Assembly: GCA_021325575.1 (NCBI GenBank)
Contig: JAJPGW010000005.1
Location: 372,001-436,000 of the forward strand
Source of the DNA: Gammaproteobacteria bacterium
Lineage (GTDB): Bacteria > Pseudomonadota > Gammaproteobacteria > DSM-16500
Length of the DNA: 64,000 bases
Reading direction: 5' to 3'
The position numbers were made by a program, and so were the translations under genes. This document shows positions 9,159-16,969 of the stretch, in pieces; position 1 is the first letter of the stretch; each line of letters opens with the position of its first letter. The notes under the pieces were generated by a model. The model was not told the origin of the DNA and searched no databases. It saw only the letters and a program-made list of their open reading frames with translations.

Positions 9159-9401
9159 TTATTTTTGGTCGTCTTTTTCACGTTGTTTAATGTCTTTTAA
9201 CACTGCCTCAATACCGCGTTTATCAATGGTACGCATACCTCTGGCACTAACGCGTAATGTAACCCAACGGTTTTCACTTTCAATCCAGAAACGATGCGAC
9301 TGGAGATTCGGGAAATAACGGCGTTTGGTTTTATTGTTGGCATGAGAAACGTTATGTCCCACTAATGGGCGCTTTCCCGTGACCTGACACACTCTTGGCA
9401 T
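9159..9401 (-). CDS. rpmB: 50S ribosomal protein L28
   Basis: L28 is a structural protein of the large ribosomal subunit. The 80-residue sequence starts [20 protein letters not shown] and has the conserved [13 protein letters not shown] and [14 protein letters not shown] segments. Length and start are normal. It is the first gene of rpmB-rpmG and has its own clear promoter upstream at 9446-9474. Confidence 0.97.
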   Translation of the reverse strand: MPRVCQVTGKRPLVGHNVSHANNKTKRRYFPNLQSHRFWIESENRWVTLRVSARGMRTIDKRGIEAVLKDIKQREKDDQK

Positions 9402-9445
9402 AACACAACTCCAATGAATTCATAAAATTGCTAAGCAGGGGGCGA

Positions 9446-9474
9446 TTTATACCAAAAACTGGGCCAAAAGGCAA
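9446..9474 (-). promoter_or_regulatory. Sigma-70-type promoter of rpmB-rpmG
   Basis: Reading the minus strand, TTGCCT (9474-9469) and TATAAA (9451-9446) are separated by exactly 17 bases, placing the transcription start about 35 bases before the rpmB ATG at 9401. The leader contains a TTGGAG ribosome site. Confidence 0.6.
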
Positions 9475-9489
9475 GGCTAAACGACGTGG

Positions 9490-10710
9490 TTAATTACTGT
9501 TCATTTTGTAACCAACAGCACTATCTCGCCTTACTAATGGCTGTTCATCAAGCGCTGTTTTTTGTGCTTCTTCGTGTTGTTTAGGTAAAGCCACCTCAAT
9601 TGCTTGATAAAGTGGCAAATAGTTCGCTAATTTGGCTAAGAGTCCTTCAGCATTTTGGATCAAACTAATAACTTGTTCTCTTCCCTGATAATACATAGAA
9701 CCACCTTTTATTATGCACCATACCCCAGAGGAGGCGGCTGAACAATCCGTTAAGATGGTTTTTGCGCTATCGGTAAAGTCGCAAGGATTAAAACAACCCG
9801 CACAATGCGAACTACAATCGGTATGCGTCCATGGCGAGCCGCCAACATCTTTATCACAACAGCAACGAGAAAAGCATCCAATCATTTCAGCACCCACGCC
9901 CCAAACGCATGCGGTCACTAAAAATACCATTCCGCCTATTACTGCCGTTAAAAAAATGGGGCACACGCATTTTTCCATTAAACATTTGCACTGTTCACAT
10001 TTATCTTTGTCTCTGAAGTCGGCTCTGTACATAACCGGCATACAGCTAACGCATTTTTCACACTCGGATTCTTTAAGATGCTTTAACTGTTCTTGCATCT
10101 CTTTTAATTGGCTGCGCGGAAGTTTCAAAATGTCCTCTAAGGAATAATTTTTATTTAATAAAATATTCAGAGAAATAAGAGCATTGGGAGTAGTCGTTCT
10201 AGAAGAATGTTTCGCCTCTTCTTTTTCAGTTATCATTTTGATTTTAGAAATCAAAGCATTTTTTAATTCTAGCAGCTTTTCTTGTGGCGATTTATTTGAT
10301 TTTGTATCTTGCTGCTCCGTTTCTTCTGTTTTTTCGGGAGTTTTAGCCAATTTTGTTTCTTGCTGTATTGATGCTTTCGCATTTTTATCTTTGGGTTCTT
10401 CTAGTTTTTTTTCTACGAATTGAATTAATTGTTCAAGAGTAAAAAGAGTATCTTTTAATGCGTGATGAAAAAATCGTGCAGCGAGTTTTGTTCGAGCATT
10501 GTCAGATATAGATAAAAATTTATTAATCTCTCTTACCAAAGGTGGGCTGAGCTTACCAAAAAGATCAGCCGATAATCTCGCACCTGTACCATTTGCAATA
10601 GAATGATAATTGACCTTACGCTCCATTGTTGGCAGCAAGGGGCTGACATAGTCGGGACTAAAAAGACTGGGGGATAAAGGCAATTTTTTGTAAGCGACCC
10701 GAGGATCCAT
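9490..10710 (-). CDS. Predicted effector: F-box-like N-terminus, coiled/charged middle, cysteine-rich membrane tail
   Basis: I recognise no full-length family for this 406-residue protein. Residues 54-90 read LSPPLVREINKFL then SISDNARTKLAARFFHHAL. This follows the F-box spacing (Leu-Pro near the start, I..FL, D, then a basic/aromatic helix), and F-boxes recruit host SCF ubiquitin ligase through Skp1. Residues 100-200 are Lys/Glu-rich and probably coiled. Residues 215-310 contain many CxxC pairs around one strong hydrophobic segment (CPIFLTAVIGGMVFLVTA). It is a lone gene without a clear ribosome site. A TTTAAGCC stretch precedes the ATG. I infer a host-directed protein because of the F-box-like part. 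The family assignment is tentative. Confidence 0.5.
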   Translation of the reverse strand: MDPRVAYKKLPLSPSLFSPDYVSPLLPTMERKVNYHSIANGTGARLSADLFGKLSPPLVREINKFLSISDNARTKLAARFFHHALKDTLFTLEQLIQFVEKKLEEPKDKNAKASIQQETKLAKTPEKTEETEQQDTKSNKSPQEKLLELKNALISKIKMITEKEEAKHSSRTTTPNALISLNILLNKNYSLEDILKLPRSQLKEMQEQLKHLKESECEKCVSCMPVMYRADFRDKDKCEQCKCLMEKCVCPIFLTAVIGGMVFLVTACVWGVGAEMIGCFSRCCCDKDVGGSPWTHTDCSSHCAGCFNPCDFTDSAKTILTDCSAASSGVWCIIKGGSMYYQGREQVISLIQNAEGLLAKLANYLPLYQAIEVALPKQHEEAQKTALDEQPLVRRDSAVGYKMNSN

Positions 10711-10820
10711 GGCTTAAATCTACTGATTAATTTTTGGCTGCAAATTATACAATATTTGGCCTGCGCAAAGCAACATCGCTTGTCAATTTTATATAAAATG
10801 AGCATTTAATGCTCAATTAA

Positions 10821-11120
10821 CTAGCCAATCTCTGTAAAATGCCCAGCCGCATACTCATGCAATACGCTTGCAATAAAGGTTTGATAAGGTAAGCCCTTAT
10901 ATGCGGCTTTTTGCTTTAAGCGGTCTAAATCGACGCTTGAAATGCGAAGCGTTATTCGCTCATCTTTTCGAAGAGAGTTTGCAGCCGCTTCTTTCGCAAA
11001 GGCTGCTTCTTCTTCGGCATTATCCACTGTCTTCCATTCGCCGCGCTCAACAGATTTCAAGAGCTCTTCTTCTTCCTTTTCCAGTTTTACCTTAAGCACA
11101 TCTCGTTTTTTCTTCATCAC
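10821..11120 (-). CDS. BrnA/CopG-like antitoxin
   Basis: The 99-residue protein has a charged, glutamate-rich N-terminus. Its C-terminal ribbon-helix-helix-like part (RITLRISSVDLDRLKQKAA then GLPYQTFIASVLHEY) is typical of antitoxins that bind DNA and the toxin. Its start overlaps the toxin stop by ATGA, with the toxin first, as in BrnT-BrnA modules. It would neutralise the product of the 11117-11410 gene and autoregulate the operon. Confidence 0.75.
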   Translation of the reverse strand: MMKKKRDVLKVKLEKEEEELLKSVERGEWKTVDNAEEEAAFAKEAAANSLRKDERITLRISSVDLDRLKQKAAYKGLPYQTFIASVLHEYAAGHFTEIG

Positions 11121-11410
11121 TCACCTCTCTTTAAAAACTTTTTAGTCAATTTGCGGCTCGGTATAATGGTTTTAAGAAATATAGTGTTTTTATCCTTTCT
11201 TACAAACGGTACCAAATAGGCATATTCATTGATATCTAATATGTAAATCTTTTGGTTTGGATACTTCGCTCTATTATGATGATCTAATGTAGTAATCAGT
11301 TTGTCATTGTCCAATGCCACTATTACATCTTCGAAGCTGATATCACGTTCTTTTATTAATTGCTGATTTTTATCAGCCGAAAATTCATAATGCGGTTTTT
11401 TTATTGTCAT
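11117..11410 (-). CDS. BrnT-like toxin (RelE/DUF4258 type)
   Basis: The 97-residue product MTIKKPHYEFSADKNQQLI has the compact basic fold of a BrnT/DUF4258-like toxin. The ERDISFEDVIVAL, DINEYAYLVPFV and FLKTIIPSRKLTKKFL segments are typical, and such proteins are usually mRNA-cleaving. I chose the ATG at 11410 because a promoter (TTGACA at 11445-11440, TACATT at 11422-11417) places the transcript start at or next to this codon. The longer frame from 11575 would begin upstream of the promoter. A leaderless mRNA is therefore likely. It overlaps the antitoxin start by four bases. Confidence 0.72.
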   Translation of the reverse strand: MTIKKPHYEFSADKNQQLIKERDISFEDVIVALDNDKLITTLDHHNRAKYPNQKIYILDINEYAYLVPFVRKDKNTIFLKTIIPSRKLTKKFLKRGE

Positions 11411-11416
11411 ATGATA

Positions 11417-11445
11417 AATGTATAACAATGTGCTACTTTTGTCAA
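11417..11445 (-). promoter_or_regulatory. Promoter of the BrnTA-like module
   Basis: On the minus strand a consensus TTGACA (11445-11440) is followed after 17 bases by TACATT (11422-11417). The predicted transcript start falls on the toxin ATG, so translation would be leaderless. Confidence 0.5.
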
Positions 11446-11565
11446 TGTTTTGAGTGGGAAAATGCGTTTCTGCTGACTCAAGATTAAGCTGTTCCGTAAC
11501 TTTATCGAATTTTGAAGCTTTAATCTTTTTATGCCTTAAGGTGATTGTCATAGTATACTCCCTCA

Positions 11566-12774
11566 ATGATTTCATTCTTAAAAAATAAACATATTATTCT
11601 TGGCGTAACCGGCGGCATTGCAGCTTATAAAAGCCCGGACCTTACAAGGCGTCTTATCGAAGCGGGCGCAATCGTTCGAGTGGTCATGACTCAGCATGCC
11701 AAAGAATTTATTACCCCGCTCACTATGCAAGCCGTATCAGGCCATCCTGTGCACGATGAATTATTTGATTTGCAGGCTGAAGCGGCCATGGGACATATTG
11801 AATTAGCACGCTGGGCTGATGCGATTATTGTGGCGCCCGCGACCGCGGATTTTATGGCGAGATTGGCGAGAGGTGAAGCTAATGATTTATTAACTACGTT
11901 ATGCCTGGCAACGTGCGCACCGATTGCAATTGCGCCCGCGATGAATCAAGCGATGTGGAAGAATACGCTCACTCAATCGAATCTGGAAGCGCTCCTTGCG
12001 AAAAAATTTTTGATCTACGGCCCCGCTTCCGGTTTGCAAGCCTGCGGTGATGTGGGCCCTGGTCGTATGATGGAACCTGCTGATATTATCGAACAGTTAA
12101 ATGCGATTTTTAATACTGGCCTTTTAGCGGGAAAAAATATTTTAATTACCGCAGGGCCTACTCGAGAAGCCATTGATCCGGTGCGTTATATCACCAATGC
12201 GAGTTCTGGAAAAATGGGTTATGCACTGGCGGATGCCGCTATTGAAGCAGGTGCTCATGTCACTTTAATTTCTGGACCGGTGAACATTGCAAAACCTCTG
12301 CGCGCAACCTGTATTGATGTTGTGAGCGCAGAAGAAATGTTAGCCGCCGTTTTAGAAAAAATAACTCACTGCGACATTTTTTTTAGCGTTGCAGCAGTCG
12401 CTGATTACCGGCTTAAACATATTTTTTCAGAAAAAATGGCAAAAAAAGCCGAGGAAATCACACTAGAATTAGTACGCAATCCCGACATTGTGGCAACGGT
12501 TGCAAACTTACCTAATCGTCCCTGGACAGTTGGGTTTGCTGCAGAGACCGATAATGTATTACAAAAAGCTAAAAATAAATTAATCAATAAAAAACTCGAC
12601 ATGATCATTGCGAACCAAGTAGGTAACAATTTAGGATTCGACAGCGACATGAATACCGTTACGGTTTTATGGGAAGATCAGCAAAAATCGTTTCCCTTAA
12701 TGCCAAAACAAAAACTGGCTCGCGAATTAATTCAATTAACCAGCCGACTATCTGAGAGGAAAATAGTATGTTAG
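11566..12774 (+). CDS. coaBC: Bifunctional phosphopantothenoylcysteine decarboxylase / phosphopantothenate-cysteine ligase
   Basis: CoaBC performs two steps of coenzyme A synthesis. The CoaC half begins [16 protein letters not shown], with the active-site histidine in [19 protein letters not shown] and the substrate loop APAMNQAMW. The CoaB ligase half begins near residue 187 with [19 protein letters not shown] and has the dimer motif [12 protein letters not shown]. The 402-residue length is normal. It overlaps dut by seven bases, and the coaBC-dut-algC order is conserved in many gammaproteobacteria. Confidence 0.97.
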   Translation: MISFLKNKHIILGVTGGIAAYKSPDLTRRLIEAGAIVRVVMTQHAKEFITPLTMQAVSGHPVHDELFDLQAEAAMGHIELARWADAIIVAPATADFMARLARGEANDLLTTLCLATCAPIAIAPAMNQAMWKNTLTQSNLEALLAKKFLIYGPASGLQACGDVGPGRMMEPADIIEQLNAIFNTGLLAGKNILITAGPTREAIDPVRYITNASSGKMGYALADAAIEAGAHVTLISGPVNIAKPLRATCIDVVSAEEMLAAVLEKITHCDIFFSVAAVADYRLKHIFSEKMAKKAEEITLELVRNPDIVATVANLPNRPWTVGFAAETDNVLQKAKNKLINKKLDMIIANQVGNNLGFDSDMNTVTVLWEDQQKSFPLMPKQKLARELIQLTSRLSERKIVC

Positions 12775-13253
12775 AAATGCAAGAAGCAAAAACGACAACT
12801 CATCCCATCCAAGTAAAAATTCTGGATCCGCGCATTGGCACTGAATTTCCGTTGCCACGTTATGAAACGTCGGATTCCGCAGGATTAGATTTAAGAGCAT
12901 GTCTTCCACAAGAACTCACTATTCAGCCTGGCGAAACCCATTTAATTCCAACCGGCATTTCCATTTATATTGGCAATCCGCAGTTGGCTGCCGTGATTTT
13001 ACCTCGATCGGGTTTAGGCCATAAAAATGGCATTGTGCTCGGCAACCTGGTTGGCCTTATTGATGCGGATTATCAAGGCCCGCTCATGATTTCCTGCTGG
13101 AACCGCGGGCAAAATGCCTATACCATAGCGCCTGGTGATCGCATTGCCCAATTGGTGTTTTTGCCGATTGTTCGAGCGCATTTTGAAGTGGTTAATGACT
13201 TTCATGCTTCCAATCGCGGCACCGGTGGTTTTGGACATTCAGGTAAAAATTAA
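12768..13253 (+). CDS. dut: dUTP diphosphatase
   Basis: Dut hydrolyses dUTP to dUMP, keeps uracil out of DNA and supplies ThyA with substrate. All five trimeric dUTPase motifs are visible in the 161 residues: [40 protein letters not shown] and the C-terminal [10 protein letters not shown] kept the ATG at 12768, which has an AGAGGA site. It overlaps coaBC, and a second in-frame ATG lies three codons on. The stop shares one base with the next gene (TAATG). Confidence 0.97.
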   Translation: MLEMQEAKTTTHPIQVKILDPRIGTEFPLPRYETSDSAGLDLRACLPQELTIQPGETHLIPTGISIYIGNPQLAAVILPRSGLGHKNGIVLGNLVGLIDADYQGPLMISCWNRGQNAYTIAPGDRIAQLVFLPIVRAHFEVVNDFHASNRGTGGFGHSGKN

Positions 13254-14629
13254 TGAAAAATATCGACCCTCTCATGTTTCGCGCGTATGACATCCGCGGC
13301 ATCGTTGACAAATCGCTCAACGAAGAAAGCGTTTATGCAATCGGTCGCGCCTTAGGCTCGATTGCGCTCACGCGCGGCGAAAAATGCATGAGCCTCGGAC
13401 GAGATGGCCGTTTATCCGGGCCGACATTATCTGCCGCCCTTGCTCGCGGGATTCTTGCAACGGGTTGCAATGTGGTGGACATCGGTCTTGTGCCAACGCC
13501 TTTGCTTTACTACTCTACTTATATTCTGGATAACAAATCGGGCGTCATGTTAACCGGCAGTCACAATCCATCCGATTACAACGGCCTTAAAATGATGATT
13601 AACGGCCTGCCACTCGCAGAATCCGGTATTCAAGAATTATTTCAACGCGCCCAGAATGAAAATTTTATTTCAGGCAGCGGAAGATTAAGCGAGCTCTGTG
13701 TCACCGAACGTTATTTAACGCAAATTGTTCGCGATGTGAAACTCAAGAAAAAATTAAAAATAGTCGTCGATTGCGGGAATGGCGCAGCAGGAAAAATTGC
13801 GCCTGAATTATATCGACGTATGGGTTGTGAAGTCATCGAATTATTCTGTGAAATCGACGGTCATTTTCCGAATCATCATCCGGATCCTAGCCAAACTGAA
13901 AATTTGGAAGATTTAATTCGCGCGGTTCATGAAAATAATGCTGATCTGGGTCTTGCCTTTGATGGCGATGGTGATCGACTGGGCGTTGTGACCAATCGTG
14001 GCGAAGTCATTTGGCCTGACCGACAATTAATGTTATTTGCCAAAGACATTTTAAAAGACAATCCGGGCGGCAAAATTATTTATGACGTGAAATGTACCTA
14101 TCACTTGGACAAAATCATTCACGAGGCCGGCGGCGAACCGATCATGTGGAAAACAGGACACTCTCTGATTAAATCAAAACTCGCTGAAACGGGCGCTTTG
14201 CTTGCGGGTGAAATGAGCGGACATATTTTCTTTAAACATAACTGGTATGGTTTTGATGATGCGCTTTATGCGGGCGCGCGTCTGTTACAAATTTTGTCGC
14301 ACTTTGAAGAAGATTGTGACACCGTGTTTCGCGCGATTCCAAACAGCGTTAACACGCCAGAACTTAAAATTTATGTTTCTGAAGAAGAAAAATTTTTGCT
14401 GATTCAGCAATTAATTGCTAAAGCCCATTTTCAAGAAGCCCGATTAGATACCATTGACGGTTTGCGAGTGAACTTTGCTGATGGCTGGGGATTGGTGCGA
14501 CCTTCTAATACTACGCCGTGTCTTGTGTTGCGTTTCGAAGCAGAATCCGAAACCATTCTGGAAAAAATCAAAACTATTTTTCGCCAAAACTTACTGGCTA
14601 TCAAACCCGATCTCGTCTTGCCTTTTTAA
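13253..14629 (+). CDS. Phosphomannomutase/phosphoglucomutase (AlgC type)
   Basis: The enzyme interconverts hexose 1- and 6-phosphates for lipopolysaccharide and exopolysaccharide precursors. The 458-residue protein has the four alpha-D-phosphohexomutase signatures: the phosphoserine loop GVMLTGSHNPSDYNGLK (about residue 100), the metal loop DGDGDRLG (about 240), the sugar loop GEMSGHIFF (about 320) and the phosphate loop RPSNTTPCLVLRFE near the end. Length and gene order after dut match AlgC of Pseudomonas and Legionella. Whether it prefers mannose or glucose cannot be decided from sequence. Confidence 0.93.
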   Translation: MKNIDPLMFRAYDIRGIVDKSLNEESVYAIGRALGSIALTRGEKCMSLGRDGRLSGPTLSAALARGILATGCNVVDIGLVPTPLLYYSTYILDNKSGVMLTGSHNPSDYNGLKMMINGLPLAESGIQELFQRAQNENFISGSGRLSELCVTERYLTQIVRDVKLKKKLKIVVDCGNGAAGKIAPELYRRMGCEVIELFCEIDGHFPNHHPDPSQTENLEDLIRAVHENNADLGLAFDGDGDRLGVVTNRGEVIWPDRQLMLFAKDILKDNPGGKIIYDVKCTYHLDKIIHEAGGEPIMWKTGHSLIKSKLAETGALLAGEMSGHIFFKHNWYGFDDALYAGARLLQILSHFEEDCDTVFRAIPNSVNTPELKIYVSEEEKFLLIQQLIAKAHFQEARLDTIDGLRVNFADGWGLVRPSNTTPCLVLRFEAESETILEKIKTIFRQNLLAIKPDLVLPF

Positions 14630-14640
14630 AGGAGCCATCC

Positions 14641-15816
14641 ATGTCATCCTACGATATTGTTATCATCGGTGGTGGCATTGTTGGAGCGACGGCCGCGCTT
14701 TTGCTTGCAAAAAATCCGACGCTTTCGATTGCGATTTTGGATGCGCAATCGAATGCTTTAACCAGTCGCGTCAGCGCTTTTTCGCTTGCTTCAGAAACGA
14801 TTTTTAAAAAAATAAATGCCTGGCAAAACATTCGCGCTGAAAGCATCAGCCCATACACACACATGCACGTTTTTGAAGAAAAAAATCAGGCCAAAATTGA
14901 TTTTGATTGTTCCGATATTCATGAAAACGCGTTAGGCTATATTATTGAAGATCATGCGGTTCGAAACGCGCTCCACAAAACTTTTTCAGAGCATGAAAAT
15001 ATCCATTTTATTCATCCAGTCAAACTAATATCACTAGAAGAAAAAAAAGATTGCATCGAAATTCACGCCGACGATAACAAAACTTTTTCTGGAAAATTAG
15101 TGATTGGCGCGGATGGAGCCAATTCGTGGGTCCGCGCTCAGACTAAAATTGATTTGCAAACGTTTGATTATGACCACACTGCGATTGTGGCGACAGTTAA
15201 AACAGAAAAATCTCATGAAAAAACGGCTTGGCAGCGATTTTTGTTGCAAGGGCCGTTAGCTTTTCTGCCGTTAACGCATCCACATACTTCTTCAATCGTT
15301 TGGTCAATGCCTCCTGATCAGGCTAAAAAATTATTAGCGCTGGATAATGCGAGCTTTCAAACTATTTTGAGCGAATCATTTGAAAATAAATTAGGAAAAG
15401 TGACGGAAATTTCAGAACGCGCCGCTTTTCCATTACAAATGCGTCATGTCAAAAATTATATCAAACCGCGGATTGCATTGATTGGTGACGCAGCACACAC
15501 CATTCATCCGATGGCGGGCTTAGGTGTCAACATGGGAATTCAGGATGCGCGGATTTTATCGCAGATTATTTTTGAGAATATTGAAAAAAATCGTGACTTC
15601 TCCTCAATGCATAATTTGAGACGGTTCGAGCGGGCCTGCCGATATCAAAATGCTATTTTATTAAAAAGTATTGAGCTCTTGCATTATGGATTTACCAGTG
15701 ATAAAACTTTAGTGCAGACATTACGAAGTTTCGGATTGAATTTCACGGATCGAGTTTCTTTTCTGAAAAATTTCTTTGCAAGCTATGCAGCGGGAAGCGC
15801 ACAAACGTCATTCTGA
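14641..15816 (+). CDS. UbiH/UbiI/UbiF-family FAD-dependent ubiquinone-biosynthesis hydroxylase
   Basis: This is a flavin mono-oxygenase that hydroxylates the ring of a ubiquinone precursor. The 391-residue protein has the N-terminal FAD loop DIVIIGGGIVGATAALLLA, the VIGADGANSWVR motif (about residue 157) and the second FAD motif IALIGDAAHTIHPMAGLG (about 280). I chose the ATG at 14641, with a GGAGCC site 7 bases before it. The longer open frame from 14518 lies inside the upstream gene. The stop codon and the last two codons lie inside a palindromic repeat (15807-15871). It is 11 bp downstream of the phosphohexomutase gene and probably cotranscribed. Which ring position it acts on cannot be told. 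Confidence 0.88.
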   Translation: MSSYDIVIIGGGIVGATAALLLAKNPTLSIAILDAQSNALTSRVSAFSLASETIFKKINAWQNIRAESISPYTHMHVFEEKNQAKIDFDCSDIHENALGYIIEDHAVRNALHKTFSEHENIHFIHPVKLISLEEKKDCIEIHADDNKTFSGKLVIGADGANSWVRAQTKIDLQTFDYDHTAIVATVKTEKSHEKTAWQRFLLQGPLAFLPLTHPHTSSIVWSMPPDQAKKLLALDNASFQTILSESFENKLGKVTEISERAAFPLQMRHVKNYIKPRIALIGDAAHTIHPMAGLGVNMGIQDARILSQIIFENIEKNRDFSSMHNLRRFERACRYQNAILLKSIELLHYGFTSDKTLVQTLRSFGLNFTDRVSFLKNFFASYAAGSAQTSF

Positions 15817-15871
15817 GCTCCACGAAGAATCTCGGCATGTTGGAGAGATCCTTCGTGGAGCTCAGGATGAC
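15807..15871. repeat. Palindromic repeat, family 2, overlapping the ubiH-like stop codon
   Basis: A near-perfect 27-bp inverted repeat runs from GTCATTCTGAGCTCCACGAA to its partner ending TTCGTGGAGCTCAGGATGAC, with an 11-base loop. The two differences between the arms are C/T changes. The stop codon TGA of the hydroxylase gene is supplied by the left arm (15814-15816). It differs in sequence from the GTCATTGCGAG family but has the same GTCAT..ATGAC ends. Confidence 0.88.
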
Positions 15872-15931
15872 AGCAGAGTTGAGGACGATAACGGATCTGC
15901 TCATAACACACACAAAAAAAGGAGTCCAACA

Positions 15932-16969
15932 ATGAAAATTTTTGCATCTCTTTTCTGTTTCTTAATTTTTTCCAGTTTCAGTTACCCCGCCTTCGCCAAC
16001 TTACCTTATTACCCCATTCAATTCCCCCGCGACGAAGCCGCGCACTACGATAACGTTCCCTACAAAGCAGATTTAAAACAAATGACCGAATGGTGGTACT
16101 ACAACGGCACCTTGGTTTCCAAAACCGGCCGCAAAATGGGTTTTTATTTAAGTTATAACTATATGTTTTTTGCACCTGACAAATTCACGCCTTTTATCCA
16201 AGTCCAATTTACGGATATTGATAGCAAAAAAGTTTATGGGACGCAGTTTTATTTTGGCAAAGGCGATTATTCTATGTCGACGACTTCGCTTGATGTCACC
16301 ATGGGTAAAAACTTCACTCTCAAAGAAATCAATTCAGTTTATCAAGTGAATGGTCAATTTGACGCAGGCATGCCCATCGCATTTTCGATGCAGTTAACTC
16401 CTATGCGTTCACCCTTATTCGTTGGCGGATTTGGTTTGATTAATATGTTTAACCATAAAAATAGTTATTACTATTCCAATACCGAACTGAACACCAGCGG
16501 TTGGGTTCAATTGGGCAATGAAATTTTTGAAATTGATCCGATAAAAAGCCTCACCTGGATGGATCATCAGTGGGGTGACTTCATCATTATTCCGGATAAA
16601 ACTCAGTGGATGTGGTCATCGGTGCAACTTGAAAATCATATGGAGATTAATCTCTCGGTTTCTTACAGCAAAAAGAAAAATTTGATAAACGGTTTTGCCG
16701 ATGTCGTCATGCCAAACAATATGCGATTGTATTTAACGCCAGCGGATTTTACTTATATGGCGCATGAAATTCCGCCTGGGCAGAGACATCCTTTAACTTA
16801 TGATTTAATTATTCCTAAATTAAATTTAACCGTGACTATTGATGCCCTCGCTGAAAATCAGGATGTGAATGGCATTTGGGAAGGTGTCAGCAAAGTGAGT
16901 GGTACATTCAATGGCGCGCCGATTGCCGGACAAGCTTATACTGAGAATACGATTAAGTACCGACATTAA
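15932..16969 (+). CDS. Exported AttH/CrtC-like lipocalin-fold protein
   Basis: The 345-residue protein starts with a clear signal peptide (MKIFASLFCFLIFSSFSYPA, cleavage near AFA-NLPY). It then shows the AttH/carotenoid 1,2-hydratase family hallmark TEWWYYNGTL (about residue 51) and WMDHQWGDF (about 210), which mark the double lipocalin-like barrel. Members bind or modify lipophilic molecules, but most are biochemically unassigned. I chose the ATG at 15932 with its AAGGAG site. The open frame from 15776 runs through the upstream repeat. It converges on the next gene with a four-base overlap. Confidence 0.85.
   Translation: MKIFASLFCFLIFSSFSYPAFANLPYYPIQFPRDEAAHYDNVPYKADLKQMTEWWYYNGTLVSKTGRKMGFYLSYNYMFFAPDKFTPFIQVQFTDIDSKKVYGTQFYFGKGDYSMSTTSLDVTMGKNFTLKEINSVYQVNGQFDAGMPIAFSMQLTPMRSPLFVGGFGLINMFNHKNSYYYSNTELNTSGWVQLGNEIFEIDPIKSLTWMDHQWGDFIIIPDKTQWMWSSVQLENHMEINLSVSYSKKKNLINGFADVVMPNNMRLYLTPADFTYMAHEIPPGQRHPLTYDLIIPKLNLTVTIDALAENQDVNGIWEGVSKVSGTFNGAPIAGQAYTENTIKYRH

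Noticed and set aside
14518-14640. N-terminal extension of the UbiH-like protein
   Set aside because: The extension lies inside the upstream phosphohexomutase gene in another frame, and the FAD loop begins right after the ATG at 14641 with a good ribosome site.
15776-15931. N-terminal extension of the AttH-like protein
   Set aside because: It is read through a palindromic repeat and would hide the signal peptide. The ATG at 15932 has an AAGGAG site.
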